Shown one piece after another: positions 7,310-17,910 of a stretch of DNA of 64,000 nt. The DNA is from Anaerolineales bacterium (lineage in GTDB: Bacteria; Chloroflexota; Anaerolineae; 4572-78; J111): the NCBI GenBank assembly GCA_015075405.1, contig JABTUK010000001.1, positions 620,001 through 684,000 on the forward strand, given 5' to 3'. The position numbers and the translations under genes were made by a program. The notes beneath the pieces were generated by a model. That model had not been told where the DNA came from and ran no database searches. It worked only from the letters and a program-made list of their open reading frames with translations. Numbering within the stretch: the first letter of the stretch is position 1; the number at the start of each line of letters is the position of its first letter.

Positions 7310-8197
7310 ATGGCTAACAAATCTCTGACAATGAATGAAAGTGTCTACGAGCAGGCTAATAGGTCTGTCATAACTACCCGCGCGTTCGATACATTGTCCC
7401 TGATCGGCTTGACCCTCCTGTTTGTGGTCATGCTTTTCCCCTTGTTAATGGTCCTGACCAACAGCTTCAAGAGCGAAGCTGAGTATGCCGCCGGAGGGCC
7501 TTTGACCCTACCCCAAAGTTTGAGTTGGGAGAGCATCAGGATCATGTGGAACAGGATGGATTATTCGATTAAGTTGTGGAACAGCTTCAGCATCAGTGTG
7601 CTTACGGCCTTATTGGCCATCATTATCTCTCTGTTCAATGCCTTTGCCCTGGGTATCGGCAAGGTTAAAGGCGGCGCCTTTTTCCTGGTTTTCTTTCTTT
7701 TAGCTATTACTGTGCCTCAGGATGTATTGGTCTATCCTTTGTATTATTTCTTTAAGCTGATCGGGCTGTACGACACCCGTTTCTCGGTCATCCTGACCCT
7801 GGCGGTGCTGCACAGCGCCTTTGGGACCTATCTATTAACCTCTGTGTTTAGCGTTACTTTCCCCAGAGAATTGGTCGAAGCGGCGCTGATTGACGGCTGC
7901 AATAAATTACAATTGTTGTTCAGGGTGGTGGTGCCGATCAGTATGCCCTCGCTGTCGGTGCTGTTTGTTTTCTTTTTCATCTGGACCTGGAACGAATTTT
8001 TCCTGCCGCTGGTCTTCCTGGTTTCTAACGATAATCAGACGGTGCCCATTGCCATGGCCCTGGCTCGCGGCGAGCGCGGCATGGCCGTCACCACCCAGAG
8101 CGCGGCCGCTTTACTGGGCGTAGTGCCATGTATTATTTTCTTTTTCCTCTTCCAGCGGACGTTGACCAAGGGTATTACCGCCGGCAGCGTTAAATAA
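7310..8197 (+). CDS. ABC sugar transporter permease (MalG-like)
   Basis: Second inner-membrane permease (295 aa), preceded by a strong GAGGAGG site. Hydrophobic helices begin at about residue 28 (LIGLTLLFVVMLFPLLMVL). The EAA motif is VEAALIDGCNKLQLLFRVVVPI. It completes the membrane channel with the MalF-like partner and is followed after 21 bp by the alpha-xylosidase gene, so the operon appears continuous from 4762 to 10549. Confidence 0.93.
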   Translation: MANKSLTMNESVYEQANRSVITTRAFDTLSLIGLTLLFVVMLFPLLMVLTNSFKSEAEYAAGGPLTLPQSLSWESIRIMWNRMDYSIKLWNSFSISVLTALLAIIISLFNAFALGIGKVKGGAFFLVFFLLAITVPQDVLVYPLYYFFKLIGLYDTRFSVILTLAVLHSAFGTYLLTSVFSVTFPRELVEAALIDGCNKLQLLFRVVVPISMPSLSVLFVFFFIWTWNEFFLPLVFLVSNDNQTVPIAMALARGERGMAVTTQSAAALLGVVPCIIFFFLFQRTLTKGITAGSVK

Positions 8198-8218
8198 ATT
8201 TTCCAAAGGAAAAAAACA

Positions 8219-10549
8219 ATGAAATTTACCGATGGCTACTGGCACATGCGAGCGGGTGTGACCCCGCACTTTCCCGTTCATGTGCATGAAGTCGAAGTTG
8301 CGCCGGATGCCTTGACCGTCTATGGCCCCACCCGGCGGCTGACCAGCCGAGGCGCTACCCTCAATCTACCTCTGCTGACGGTGCGTTTTTCATCCCCCAT
8401 GCCCAACGTTATCCGGGTACAGCTAGTTCATCACAAAGGGCGGCGGCCTCGCCGGCCGGAATTTGAGCTCTATCCTCAGCCCGCGCCGGTAGAAATTACC
8501 GACACACCCCAGGCCGCCACCCTGACCAGCGGCCGCCTGACCGTGCGGGTAGAAAAAGAAGGCGATTGGCGCATTGACTTCATGGACGGCCAGCGCCTCA
8601 TCACCAGCAGCGGTTGGCGAGGCATGGGGTACATCGAGACGGCCGAGGCCGCCTACATCCATGAGCAGTTGAACCTGGGCGTCGGCGAGTGCGTTTACGG
8701 CCTGGGAGAACGCTTCACCTCCTTTGTCAAAAACGGCCAGGTGGTGGATTTATGGAACGAGGACGGCGGCGCCAGCAGCGAGCAGGCTTACAAAAATGTG
8801 CCCTTTTACCTGACCAATCGGGGCTACGGGGTCTTTGTCAACCACCCCGAATTGGTCTCTTTTGAAGTGGCTTCGGAAAAAGTCGAGCGGGTGCAGTTCA
8901 GTGTGCCCGGCGAGTCTCTGGACTACTTCCTTATCTACGGCCCCTCGCCCAAAGAGGTGCTGAGCCGCTACACGGCCCTGACCGGGCGACCGGCCCTGCC
9001 GCCGGCCTGGTCCTTCGGCTTGTGGCTGTCCACCTCCTTCACCACCGACTATGACGAAGGCACAGTCACCAGCTTTATCCAGGGCATGGCCGAGCGTGAC
9101 CTGCCCTTGCACGTCTTCCACTTCGACTGCTTCTGGATGAAGGAGTTTCACTGGGTCAACCTGGAGTGGGATAAACGGGTGTTTCCCGACCCGGAAGGAA
9201 TGTTGAAACGGCTAAAGGCACGCGGCTTGCGGGTCTGCCTCTGGATTAATCCCTATATTGCCCAGCGCTCGGCCCTGTTTGACGAAGGCATGAACAACGG
9301 CTATCTGGTCAAACGGCCCGACGGCGACGTGTGGCAGTGGGACCGCTGGCAGGCGGGCATGGCTCTGGTGGATTTCACCAATCCCGCCGCCTGCCGCTGG
9401 TTTGGCGACAAGCTGCGGGCGCTGGTGGACATGGGCGTGGACTCCTTCAAAACCGACTTTGGCGAGCGTATCCCGACCGAGGTGGTCTATTTTGACGGTT
9501 CCGACCCGATCAAGATGCACAACTATTACACCTATTTATATAATAAAACGGTTTTTGAGGTGCTGGAAGAAAAGTTAGGCAAAGGGCAGGCGACGGTTTT
9601 TGCCCGCTCGGCCACGACGGGCGGCCAGCAGTTCCCCGTTCACTGGGGCGGCGACAACACCGCCACCTTTGAGTCCATGGCCGAAAGCCTGCGCGGCGGC
9701 CTGTCGTTGTGCCTGTCGGGCTTTGGCTTTTGGAGCCACGACATCGGCGGCTTTGAGCAGACGGCCCCGGCGGAGGTGTACAAGCGCTGGTGCGCCTTTG
9801 GCCTACTTTCGTCGCACAGCCGCTTGCACGGCAGCCAATCGTACCGGGTGCCCTGGCTGTTTGACGAGGAAGCGGTGGACGTGCTGCGCTTCTTCACCAA
9901 GCTCAAGTGCCGCTTGATGCCCTACCTGTTCAACGCCGCCCGCGAAGCTCACGAGGCCGGTATTCCTACGATGCGGGCCATGCTTCTGGAATTTCCCGAA
10001 GACCCGGCTTGCGACACGCTCGACCGGCAGTATATGCTGGGCGAGTCGCTGCTGGTGGCCCCGGTGTTTACCTCAGAGGGAACGGTGGATTACTATCTTC
10101 CGGCGGGCCGCTGGACCCACTTCCTGACCGGCCAGGTGGTCGAGGGGGGGCGCTGGCTGCGCGAGAAGCATGATTTTCTGAGCCTGCCGCTCATGGTGCG
10201 GCCCAACTCGGTCATCGCCGTCGGTAGCCATGAGGAGCGACCGGACTATGATTACAGTGAGGGTGTGACCTTGCAGGTCTACGAGTTGGCGGAGGGGGCG
10301 GCTGTTTCGACCGTTATCCCGGCTCAATCCGGCGCTGTGGCCACCACCTTTGGGCTAAAACGGGCCGGCCAGACCATTAATGTGGCGTGGCAGGGCAGCG
10401 CCACAGACTGGCAGCTTTTGCTGGTGGGGCTGGAAGCGGTGGCCTCTGTCGAAGGCGGGGCGGCTGAAATCAGCGCCAAGGGTGTGCTGGTCAGGCCGGT
10501 GGGCCGGGCAGACCGGCTTAAAATTGTCCTGCATGATCTGAAAACGTAG
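8219..10549 (+). CDS. yicI: Glycoside hydrolase family 31 alpha-xylosidase
   Basis: Predicted cytoplasmic retaining alpha-xylosidase (776 aa), releasing alpha-xylose from imported xylosides such as isoprimeverose. The catalytic nucleophile is Asp413 in KTDFGERIP and the acid/base Asp479 in HWGGDN; KTDFGERIPTEVVYFDGSDP closely follows the YicI-type xylosidases rather than alpha-glucosidases. Layout: N-terminal beta-sandwich (1-250), (beta/alpha)8 barrel (about 260-600), C-terminal beta domains. No signal peptide. Its place at the end of the importer operon and next to the LacI regulator supports uptake followed by intracellular hydrolysis. Substrate identity beyond GH31 rests on similarity I recognise by eye. 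Confidence 0.88.
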   Translation: MKFTDGYWHMRAGVTPHFPVHVHEVEVAPDALTVYGPTRRLTSRGATLNLPLLTVRFSSPMPNVIRVQLVHHKGRRPRRPEFELYPQPAPVEITDTPQAATLTSGRLTVRVEKEGDWRIDFMDGQRLITSSGWRGMGYIETAEAAYIHEQLNLGVGECVYGLGERFTSFVKNGQVVDLWNEDGGASSEQAYKNVPFYLTNRGYGVFVNHPELVSFEVASEKVERVQFSVPGESLDYFLIYGPSPKEVLSRYTALTGRPALPPAWSFGLWLSTSFTTDYDEGTVTSFIQGMAERDLPLHVFHFDCFWMKEFHWVNLEWDKRVFPDPEGMLKRLKARGLRVCLWINPYIAQRSALFDEGMNNGYLVKRPDGDVWQWDRWQAGMALVDFTNPAACRWFGDKLRALVDMGVDSFKTDFGERIPTEVVYFDGSDPIKMHNYYTYLYNKTVFEVLEEKLGKGQATVFARSATTGGQQFPVHWGGDNTATFESMAESLRGGLSLCLSGFGFWSHDIGGFEQTAPAEVYKRWCAFGLLSSHSRLHGSQSYRVPWLFDEEAVDVLRFFTKLKCRLMPYLFNAAREAHEAGIPTMRAMLLEFPEDPACDTLDRQYMLGESLLVAPVFTSEGTVDYYLPAGRWTHFLTGQVVEGGRWLREKHDFLSLPLMVRPNSVIAVGSHEERPDYDYSEGVTLQVYELAEGAAVSTVIPAQSGAVATTFGLKRAGQTINVAWQGSATDWQLLLVGLEAVASVEGGAAEISAKGVLVRPVGRADRLKIVLHDLKT

Positions 10550-10891
10550 AGGGTGAGTTAAGAATATCCAACGGCGGGAGACTTTTGACAATCTTTACCG
10601 TCTCCAAGCTGACCGTAATTACCTGCCCGATGAGCCGGACAATATACTGCTCATCCTCCAGGTTATTCGGATCGTTGACGATGCCGCTGCGCGGGTCGGT
10701 GCTGACCTGGTACTGGTCAATCACCCAATCGAGGGCCGAGCGGTTGCCCAACTTGTATTCAAACACCTCCGGCGGGAGAAATGGGGAGCCACCGCGCCTT
10801 CGTGCAAAAAGCTCAACTGCTGCTTTTCCTTGATCTCGCGGTAAAAGGTTTGGACCGGCTGGGAATTGGCTTTTAGGTTGAGATAGGGCAT
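10518..10891 (-). pseudogene. Remnant of a type ISP restriction-modification enzyme
   Basis: On the minus strand an ATG at 10891 opens a short N-terminal piece (MPYLNLKANSQPVQTFYREI...) that resembles the start of a large fused restriction/methyltransferase enzyme. About 40 codons later the match moves to another frame and jumps to what looks like the extreme C-terminus (LPPEVFEYKLGNRSALDWVI...QYIVRLIGQVI), a sequence typical of type ISP enzymes. The helicase and methylase domains in between, well over 1000 residues, are gone. This is an internally deleted, frameshifted relic. It overlaps the end of the xylosidase gene on the other strand. Confidence 0.7.
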
Positions 10892-10979
10892 AAGGTTATC
10901 TCCTTACTATGTTATAGCGAAGAACCAGGTTTGGTCAACCTTATGTCAGACAATTTATTCTATCACATCTTTTAGTCTC

Positions 10980-11186
10980 GTGACAACCCCCCAGCGATTA
11001 ATTGATGTGACCCCACCGGCCTTTCACCGAGAAATTTCCACCATTGAATTTGCCAACGGCGTTGTCGCGGCCTACAACGATTCGTGGTGTTCTACCGGCA
11101 AAGAGACGCCCTGGAATGGCCATTGGCGCTTTGAGTGTGAGCGCGGCGTGATCTGGCTGCACGGGCAGTGGAGAAATTATAGGTGA
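10980..11186 (+). pseudogene. Fragment of a Gfo/Idh/MocA-family oxidoreductase
   Basis: A 68-codon frame with the C-terminal-domain feel of sugar dehydrogenase-like oxidoreductases (FANGVVAAYNDSWCS...WNGHWRFECERGVIW). The NAD-binding N-terminal domain is missing, no ribosome site precedes it, and the frame runs into the 3' end of ureG on the opposite strand. It is best read as gene debris next to the restriction-enzyme relic. Confidence 0.5.
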
Positions 11187-11860
11187 TGATGAGCCAAGAG
11201 GTGATGATTATAGCCGTTCATTGACTCAGCCCAGCGGGGGGTGGGGTTAAAATACTGCGCCTCGACCCAGGAGACCACCTCGGCCAGGCCGGTTTCATTT
11301 TTGAGATTGGTGAAGATAAAGGGGTAATTGCCGCGCACCCGCAGGGTATCATAGCGCATGACCTCCAGCGATGCGCCCACCAGCGGGGCCAGGTCAATCT
11401 TGTTGATGACCAGCAAATCGGAACGGATGATGCCCGGCCCACCCTTACGCGGAATCTTATCTCCCGCCGAGACATCAATTACATAAATCCAGATATCCAC
11501 CAACTCCGGACTGAAAGAGGCCGCCAGGTTATCGCCGCCGCTTTCCACAAACACCATTTCCAGGCCAGGCAGCGCCTGCTGCAACGACTCGATGGCCTCG
11601 ATATTCATCGAAGCATCGTCTCGAATGGCTGAGTGCGGACAAGCGCCCGTTTCCACCCCCCGCACCCGTTCCAACGGTAAAATATTCTGGCGCAGTAAAA
11701 ATTCGGCATCTTCTTTGGTATAAATGTCGTTGGTTACGACCGCCAGGTTATATTTGTGGGCCAGTTTTTCGCACAGTTTGGCCACCAACGCCGTTTTACC
11801 ACTGCCCACCGGCCCGGCAATGCCTACTTTGAACAATTTATCTAAGTTTGAAGCAAACAT
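11177..11860 (-). CDS. ureG: Urease accessory GTPase UreG
   Basis: SIMIBI-class GTPase that drives nickel insertion into urease, about 227 aa from the ATG at 11860 (GGAGGTAGCT before it); an upstream frame to 11941 passes through a repeat. P-loop GPVGSGKT at 16-23; [12 protein letters not shown] and the metal-binding C-P-H motif ([11 protein letters not shown]) follow; the G4 motif is NKID. The C-terminus ends in [10 protein letters not shown], a His-rich tail that might bind nickel. This is the last gene of the urt-ure operon, directly after ureC. No ureE is seen in the window, so the metal-carrying role of UreE must be met otherwise. Confidence 0.95.
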   Translation of the reverse strand: MFASNLDKLFKVGIAGPVGSGKTALVAKLCEKLAHKYNLAVVTNDIYTKEDAEFLLRQNILPLERVRGVETGACPHSAIRDDASMNIEAIESLQQALPGLEMVFVESGGDNLAASFSPELVDIWIYVIDVSAGDKIPRKGGPGIIRSDLLVINKIDLAPLVGASLEVMRYDTLRVRGNYPFIFTNLKNETGLAEVVSWVEAQYFNPTPRWAESMNGYNHHLLAHHHL

Positions 11861-11890
11861 AGCTACCTCCAGGGTGAAAGATTTGGGTCT

Positions 11891-11950
11891 ACAGATGGAC
11901 ACAGAAAAATTAAGATAATATCTGTGTTTATCTGTGGTCATCTGTGGACT
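11891..11950. repeat. Short tandem/inverted repeat of TCTGTG words
   Basis: ACAGATGGACACAG at the left and ATCTGTGTTTATCTGTGGTCATCTGTGG at the right form a loose inverted repeat in the ureC-ureG gap. Same word family as 1452-1480, 2422-2450, 13742-13830 and 61069-61145. Confidence 0.75.
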
Positions 11951-11962
11951 GTTTTTTACGTC

Positions 11963-13687
<1,725 letters not shown>

Positions 13688-13741
13688 TTATTCTCCTCAA
13701 TCCAAACTGCTTTTCATGGTGTGGTAAAAAGGCCTAAATGA

Positions 13742-13830
13742 ACGCAGATGATGCAGATTTAACAGATTTTCGCAGATTTTTCTAAAATTTATCGGCGTAA
13801 ATCTGCGAGGATTAGCGTTTATCAGCGTTC
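13742..13830. repeat. Inverted repeat of CGCAGATTT words between ureB and ureC
   Basis: ACGCAGATGATGCAGATTTAAC... on the left mirrors AATCTGCGAGGATTAGCG...CAGCG on the right around an A/T-rich centre. Member of the AGATTTGCGCAGATT word family. Confidence 0.75.
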
Positions 13831-13974
13831 TATTCAAAAGAATGTGACTAAAATGAGTTGTGGCTCAGCGTAGGGGCGAGGCAACTCGGTACAGAGTCGG
13901 CTTGCTTCGACAATATCCATCCGAGTTGCCTCGCCCCTACAACTCATTTTGAACACACCCTATTCAAAAGAATG
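13830..13974. repeat. Palindromic element flanked by 15-bp direct repeats
   Basis: The 15-mer CTATTCAAAAGAATG occurs at 13830-13844 and again at 13960-13974; the second copy is the 3' end of ureB with its stop codon. Between them lies a 115-bp palindrome: GTGACTAAAATGAGTTG (13844-13860) and GTAGGGGCGAGGCAACTCGG (13870-13889) pair with 13921-13940 and AACTCATTTTGAACAC (13941-13956). This looks like an insertion that duplicated the end of ureB. No coding capacity is visible. Confidence 0.85.
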
Positions 13975-14340
13975 AGCAAAGCCGGCCTCCCGGCATTTAT
14001 CCAAAGCTGCCGCCTGAACTTCGGGGGCGTCCAGAGCACCGCCGACCAAATCGTTATGCCCGTAAACCACCCGTGCTCCGGCCAGTTCCACCAGGTTGAC
14101 CTCTTTGGCCTCACCCGGCTCAAAGCGCACCGCCGTTCCGGCGGGGATGTTCAGACGCATGCCGTAAGCCGCTGCTCGATCAAAGATGAGGTCGCGGTTG
14201 ACTTCAAAAAAATGGAAATGACTGCCCACCTGCACCGGGCGGTCGCCGCGATGTTTGACCAACAAGCGAACTGTCCGGCGGCCCACATTGGCTTCGATGG
14301 GGCCGCCGGCCTCATTCAAAATATAAGCGCCTGGTTTCAT
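13960..14340 (-). CDS. ureB: Urease subunit beta
   Basis: Structural beta subunit (126 aa). Family features: MKPGAYIL at the start, [34 protein letters not shown]. Its ATG overlaps the ureA stop by 4 bp (ATGA), indicating translational coupling. The final codons (HSFE stop) are part of the 15-mer that is repeated on the far side of the adjacent palindromic element, so the present C-terminus may have been reshaped by it. Confidence 0.97.
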   Translation of the reverse strand: MKPGAYILNEAGGPIEANVGRRTVRLLVKHRGDRPVQVGSHFHFFEVNRDLIFDRAAAYGMRLNIPAGTAVRFEPGEAKEVNLVELAGARVVYGHNDLVGGALDAPEVQAAALDKCREAGFAHSFE

Positions 14341-14651
14341 GAGCGTTTCTCCTGAATGGGGTCGTGAATGGTGACAAGTTTGGTGCCATCGGGAAAGGTA
14401 GCCTCCACCTGGACTTCGTGGATCATTTCGGCCACACCTTCCATGACATCGTCCCGGCTCAAAATGGTCGTGCCCCAGGTCATAATTTCGGCCACGCTTT
14501 TGCCGTCGCGGGCGGCTTCCAGAATTTCGGCGGTCAAAATGGCGATGGCTTCCGGGTAGTTCAGCTTCAGACCGCGGGCCTGCCGCTTGCGGGCCAGTTC
14601 CGAGGCCACAAAAACCATCAATTTTTCCTGCTCACGCTGGGTAAGATGCAT
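14337..14651 (-). CDS. ureA: Urease subunit gamma
   Basis: Structural gamma subunit (104 aa): [20 protein letters not shown] at the start, [10 protein letters not shown], and [20 protein letters not shown] at the end are family hallmarks. GGAGG lies 6 bp before the ATG. It follows urtE by about 100 bp, occupied by an inverted repeat without a clear terminator, so read-through from the urea transporter genes into urease is likely. Confidence 0.97.
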   Translation of the reverse strand: MHLTQREQEKLMVFVASELARKRQARGLKLNYPEAIAILTAEILEAARDGKSVAEIMTWGTTILSRDDVMEGVAEMIHEVQVEATFPDGTKLVTIHDPIQEKRS

Positions 14652-14680
14652 GAATCATCTGCCTCCTAAGAAAAAAGAAC

Positions 14681-14743
14681 TCGTAGGAACTCAGCGGAAC
14701 TCGTGGGGAAAAAATTCCCTTGAGTTCCTCCGAGTTCCTATGA
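14681..14743. repeat. Inverted repeat of GGAACTC words
   Basis: TCGTAGGAACTCAGCGGAAC... (14681-14709) is mirrored by GAGTTCCTCCGAGTTCCTA (14716-14743) around an A/T loop. The same word family makes the inverted repeat at 56994-57087. Confidence 0.85.
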
Positions 14744-14753
14744 CTTTCATTGC

Positions 14754-15455
14754 TTAGACTGCCAGATAGGTTCTGGCGACTTCGTCGTTAAATTCTTCAA
14801 TGGGGCCTTCTTTGACAATTGTGCCGGTTTCCATGATGTAAAAGTAGTCGGCTACTTGCAGGGCAAAATCCAAAAACTGTTCGACCACCAAAATGGCAAT
14901 TCCTCCCTGGTCTTGCAAGGTCAAAATCACCTGTTCGATTTCCAGCATAATCGAAGGTTGAATGCCCTCGGTGGGCTCATCGAGCAGGAGCAGCTTGGGC
15001 CGGGAAACCAGGGCGCGGGCGATAGCCAACTGCTGCTGCTGTCCCCCGCTCAGGGTTCCGGCCACTCGCCGGCGCATATCCTTCAAAACCGGAAATAGGG
15101 TGTACATCTCTTCGATGGCGCTCAGGTCTAATTTTTGGCGTGGGACGCGCTCGAAGCCCATGAGTAAATTCTCGTAGACGGTCAAATAAGGAAAAATGCC
15201 CCGGCCCTGGGGCACATAGCCAATGCCGGCCCTGGCCCGCTGGCTGGCCGGATAACCGCTCAAGTTCTCCCCGGCCAGTTTGATTTCCCCCTGGCGCGTC
15301 CTGATTGTGCCCATCACGCTTTTCATGAAGGTGGTTTTGCCCACGCCGTTGCGGCCCAGCAAGCAGACAACTTCATTCCGGGTCACTTCCAGGGAAACGT
15401 CATTCAAAATCCGGCTTTCGCCGTAGTGGGTTTGGAGGTGTTCGACTTTTAACAT
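14754..15455 (-). CDS. urtE: Urea ABC transporter ATP-binding protein UrtE
   Basis: One of two ATPases of the branched-chain-amino-acid-type urea importer, about 233 aa (start MLKVEHLQTHYG at 15455; a further GTG/ATG-type start at 15473 is less likely). Walker A GRNGVGKT, signature LSGGQQQQLAIARAL, Walker B LLLLDEPTEG. It is the last gene of urtABCDE and leads into ureABC. Confidence 0.95.
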   Translation of the reverse strand: MLKVEHLQTHYGESRILNDVSLEVTRNEVVCLLGRNGVGKTTFMKSVMGTIRTRQGEIKLAGENLSGYPASQRARAGIGYVPQGRGIFPYLTVYENLLMGFERVPRQKLDLSAIEEMYTLFPVLKDMRRRVAGTLSGGQQQQLAIARALVSRPKLLLLDEPTEGIQPSIMLEIEQVILTLQDQGGIAILVVEQFLDFALQVADYFYIMETGTIVKEGPIEEFNDEVARTYLAV

Positions 15456-15492
15456 TTGAACCTCTCGGTGCAACCAAATCGAAATACGACCG

Positions 15493-16290
15493 TTAATTTA
15501 GCACTTTGCCGGGCCGCTGGACTTTTCTCTGTTTGGGATGGCGGATGACATCGTGAGGTTTGCCCAGATAAACCTCGATTACACGGGGGTCGCTCTGGAC
15601 CTGCTCCATCGGCCCTTCGCACAAGACCTTGCCCATGTGCAGCACAGTGACGGTTTTGGCAAATTTGCGGACAAATTCCATGTCGTGTTCAACCACCAAA
15701 ACCGAGTGATTTTGGGTAATCTTTTGCATCAACTCGCCGGTGCGGTCGCGTTCACGCCGAGTCATGCCGGCCACCGGCTCATCCAGCAGCAACAGTTTTG
15801 GCTCCTGAATCATGAGCATGCCGATTTCTAACCATTGTTTTTCCCCGTGGGAGAGGAGGCCGGCCCGCGTGTCAGACCGTTCATTCAGGCCGATCAGTTC
15901 TATTATTTCTCGGATTTTGTCGCGATGGTGGCCCGATAGTTTCTGTAAAAGCTGGGCGCTGTTGTCTCTAAAACTGACTGCCGCTTCCAGGTTATCGTAA
16001 ACCGAGAGGCTGCTGAAAATGGCCGGGGTTTGAAATTTGCGGCCAATGCCGGATTGGACAATGCGATGCTCCGGCAGATGGCTGAGGTTTAGCTTGCTGT
16101 CAAAAATAACTTCGCCGGCAGCCGGTTTGGTTTTGCCGGTAATAATGTCGAGCATGGTGGTTTTGCCCGCACCGTTTGGCCCGATGAAAAAACGCAGTTC
16201 GCCCCGTTCCATCGAAAAGTCGAGTTGGTCCAGCACGGTGAAACCATCGAAGCTGACGGTGACTTTTTTGACTTCCAAAATGTTGGTCAT
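15493..16290 (-). CDS. urtD: Urea ABC transporter ATP-binding protein UrtD
   Basis: Second ATPase of the urea importer (265 aa). Walker A GPNGAGKT, the IGRKFQTPAIF Q-loop stretch of LivG-like proteins, a degenerate signature LSHGEKQWLEIGML as is usual in UrtD, and Walker B LLLLDEPVAGM. The LSHGEKQWLEIG form distinguishes it from LivG and supports urea rather than amino acids. 10 bp after urtC, 37 bp before urtE. Confidence 0.95.
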   Translation of the reverse strand: MTNILEVKKVTVSFDGFTVLDQLDFSMERGELRFFIGPNGAGKTTMLDIITGKTKPAAGEVIFDSKLNLSHLPEHRIVQSGIGRKFQTPAIFSSLSVYDNLEAAVSFRDNSAQLLQKLSGHHRDKIREIIELIGLNERSDTRAGLLSHGEKQWLEIGMLMIQEPKLLLLDEPVAGMTRRERDRTGELMQKITQNHSVLVVEHDMEFVRKFAKTVTVLHMGKVLCEGPMEQVQSDPRVIEVYLGKPHDVIRHPKQRKVQRPGKVLN

Positions 16291-16300
16291 GGTTTACCCC

Positions 16301-17404
16301 TCAATCCACCGATTGTTGAAGCTGGCCGCTGACCGCAGGCTGGTAAGTTTGTTTCATTCGCAACAGCTTGAACTTATCTACCGCCAGACGCAGGCCGCCA
16401 ATAATCCCCTGCGGAAACAGCAGCACCACCCCGATAAACAACGCGCCCAGGAAATACTGCCAGATGTCAGGAAACTGCTCGCTGAACAGGCTTTGGCCGG
16501 TGTTAACCAGCAACGCCCCAACCACCGCCCCCACTAATGTGCCCCGTCCACCTACGGCCACCCAAACGACCATCATAATTGAGGGCAGCACCTCTAACGA
16601 GGAGGGTGAAATAATGCCCACCTGCGGCACAAACAGCGCGCCGCCAATCCCGGCAATCGCAGCGGAAAGGGCAAACGTGATAGTTTTCAACACCGCCGGG
16701 TCGTAACCTAAAAAGCGCACCCGCGCCTCGTCGTCGCGCACGGCCACCAGCAAGCGCCCAAAGCGAGAGCGGGTAAAGCTGCGGGCAAAAAGGTAAACCA
16801 GTCCCAAAATAATAACCGTGACCAGGTAAAGCGCTGTTTGCGTTTCCTGATTGGCTAACGAATAGCCAAAAATAGTGCTCAAATTGGTGATACCGTTGGT
16901 GCCGCCGGTATAAGGCTGCTGGCCAATAAGCAACACGCTGACAATCAGGGTGAGCGCCTGGGTAATGATTGAAAAATAAACGCCTTGAATCCGGCTGCGA
17001 AAAACAAAATAGCCGAGGATGGCCGCCACCAGCGTCGGCGCGATGATAACCATGGCTAGGGCAAAGTAGGGCGATTGAAACGGCTGCCAGAAGGCGGGCA
17101 GTTCCTTCATCCCGCTCCAAACCATAAAATCGGGCAGTCGCCCCCCGCCTGACTCTAACTTCAGATACATGGCCATAGCATAGGCTCCCATCCCAAAAAA
17201 GAGACCCTGGCCCAGGCTGAGCATGCCGCCATAGCCCCAAATCAAATCCAGCCCAATGGCCACAATGGCAAAGGTTAAAAATTTACCAATCAGGTTGAGC
17301 CGGAACTCCGATAAAAATAAGGGCGCTAATAAAAACAGCAGGCCAAAGATGATAAAGGGCCCCCAATCGGCCAGATAGAAACGGAAACCTGTTTTGTGTA
17401 TCAT
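16301..17404 (-). CDS. urtC: Urea ABC transporter permease UrtC
   Basis: LivM-like membrane permease (367 aa) with about ten hydrophobic segments and the family motif [28 protein letters not shown]. Pairs with UrtB to form the channel. A 188-bp gap containing a palindrome separates it from the small unknown gene upstream. Confidence 0.95.
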   Translation of the reverse strand: MIHKTGFRFYLADWGPFIIFGLLFLLAPLFLSEFRLNLIGKFLTFAIVAIGLDLIWGYGGMLSLGQGLFFGMGAYAMAMYLKLESGGGRLPDFMVWSGMKELPAFWQPFQSPYFALAMVIIAPTLVAAILGYFVFRSRIQGVYFSIITQALTLIVSVLLIGQQPYTGGTNGITNLSTIFGYSLANQETQTALYLVTVIILGLVYLFARSFTRSRFGRLLVAVRDDEARVRFLGYDPAVLKTITFALSAAIAGIGGALFVPQVGIISPSSLEVLPSIMMVVWVAVGGRGTLVGAVVGALLVNTGQSLFSEQFPDIWQYFLGALFIGVVLLFPQGIIGGLRLAVDKFKLLRMKQTYQPAVSGQLQQSVD

Positions 17405-17455
17405 AATTTCTCCCTGCCTTTGCTAACCTTGAAAACACGCAACTACTCAGCCCTT

Positions 17456-17542
17456 ATGTCATTTCGAGGCCGTAGGCCGACGCAAAGCGTCCCTACGACG
17501 CTACATAGCATCAGGGATTTCTCCCTTCGGTCGAAATGACAT
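17456..17542. repeat. Palindromic element with TGTCATTTCGA ends
   Basis: ATGTCATTTCGA (17456-17467) pairs with TCGAAATGACAT (17531-17542). The interior holds further short palindromes (GAGGCCGTAGGCC; GGGATTTCTCCC). The type resembles the GTCATTGCGAGG palindromes scattered in many bacterial genomes; a related copy is at 18828-18906. Confidence 0.8.
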
Positions 17543-17592
17543 GCGTGAGCAGTTACGGACACACCGCAGTGTTTCAGCACTATTAAATTTGT

Positions 17593-17901
17593 TCACCAAT
17601 GCACCCGCTCGGCGTTGGCGATGATAATATAAAGCTCAACAAACTGCTGCTGCGCCGGGATATTGAAGGCCGGCCCATCTTCGCCGAAAGTTCGGCTCAA
17701 CAGCCGCTGCCTGGCCTCAATAATCGCCTGCCGCAGCTCTTGCAAATCGCCCACATGGACACCGTGCCCATCGCAAAAACGAACCATCATGGCGGCGGCC
17801 TGTCCCCAAAAATCAAACGGCCCTTTCAACTGTTCCAGTTTTCTGTTGGCGGCGCTATACCAGTCCGCTACTTGTCGTGAGTCCATTAAATAATCTCCCA
17901 T
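17593..17901 (-). CDS. Small uncharacterised protein inside the urea transporter operon
   Basis: A 102-aa protein (or 97 aa from the second Met) that I do not recognise. It has no signal peptide or membrane segment; it looks helical, with ADWYSAANRKLEQL, WGQAAAMMVRFCDG and LQELRQAIIEARQRLL. The start lies 9 bp after the urtB stop on the same strand and the reading frame has normal codon use, so it appears to be a real operon member between urtB and urtC. A regulator or assembly factor of the urea transporter would fit the position, but that is only a guess from context. Confidence 0.7.
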   Translation of the reverse strand: MGDYLMDSRQVADWYSAANRKLEQLKGPFDFWGQAAAMMVRFCDGHGVHVGDLQELRQAIIEARQRLLSRTFGEDGPAFNIPAQQQFVELYIIIANAERVHW

Positions 17902-17910
17902 TTGTGATGC

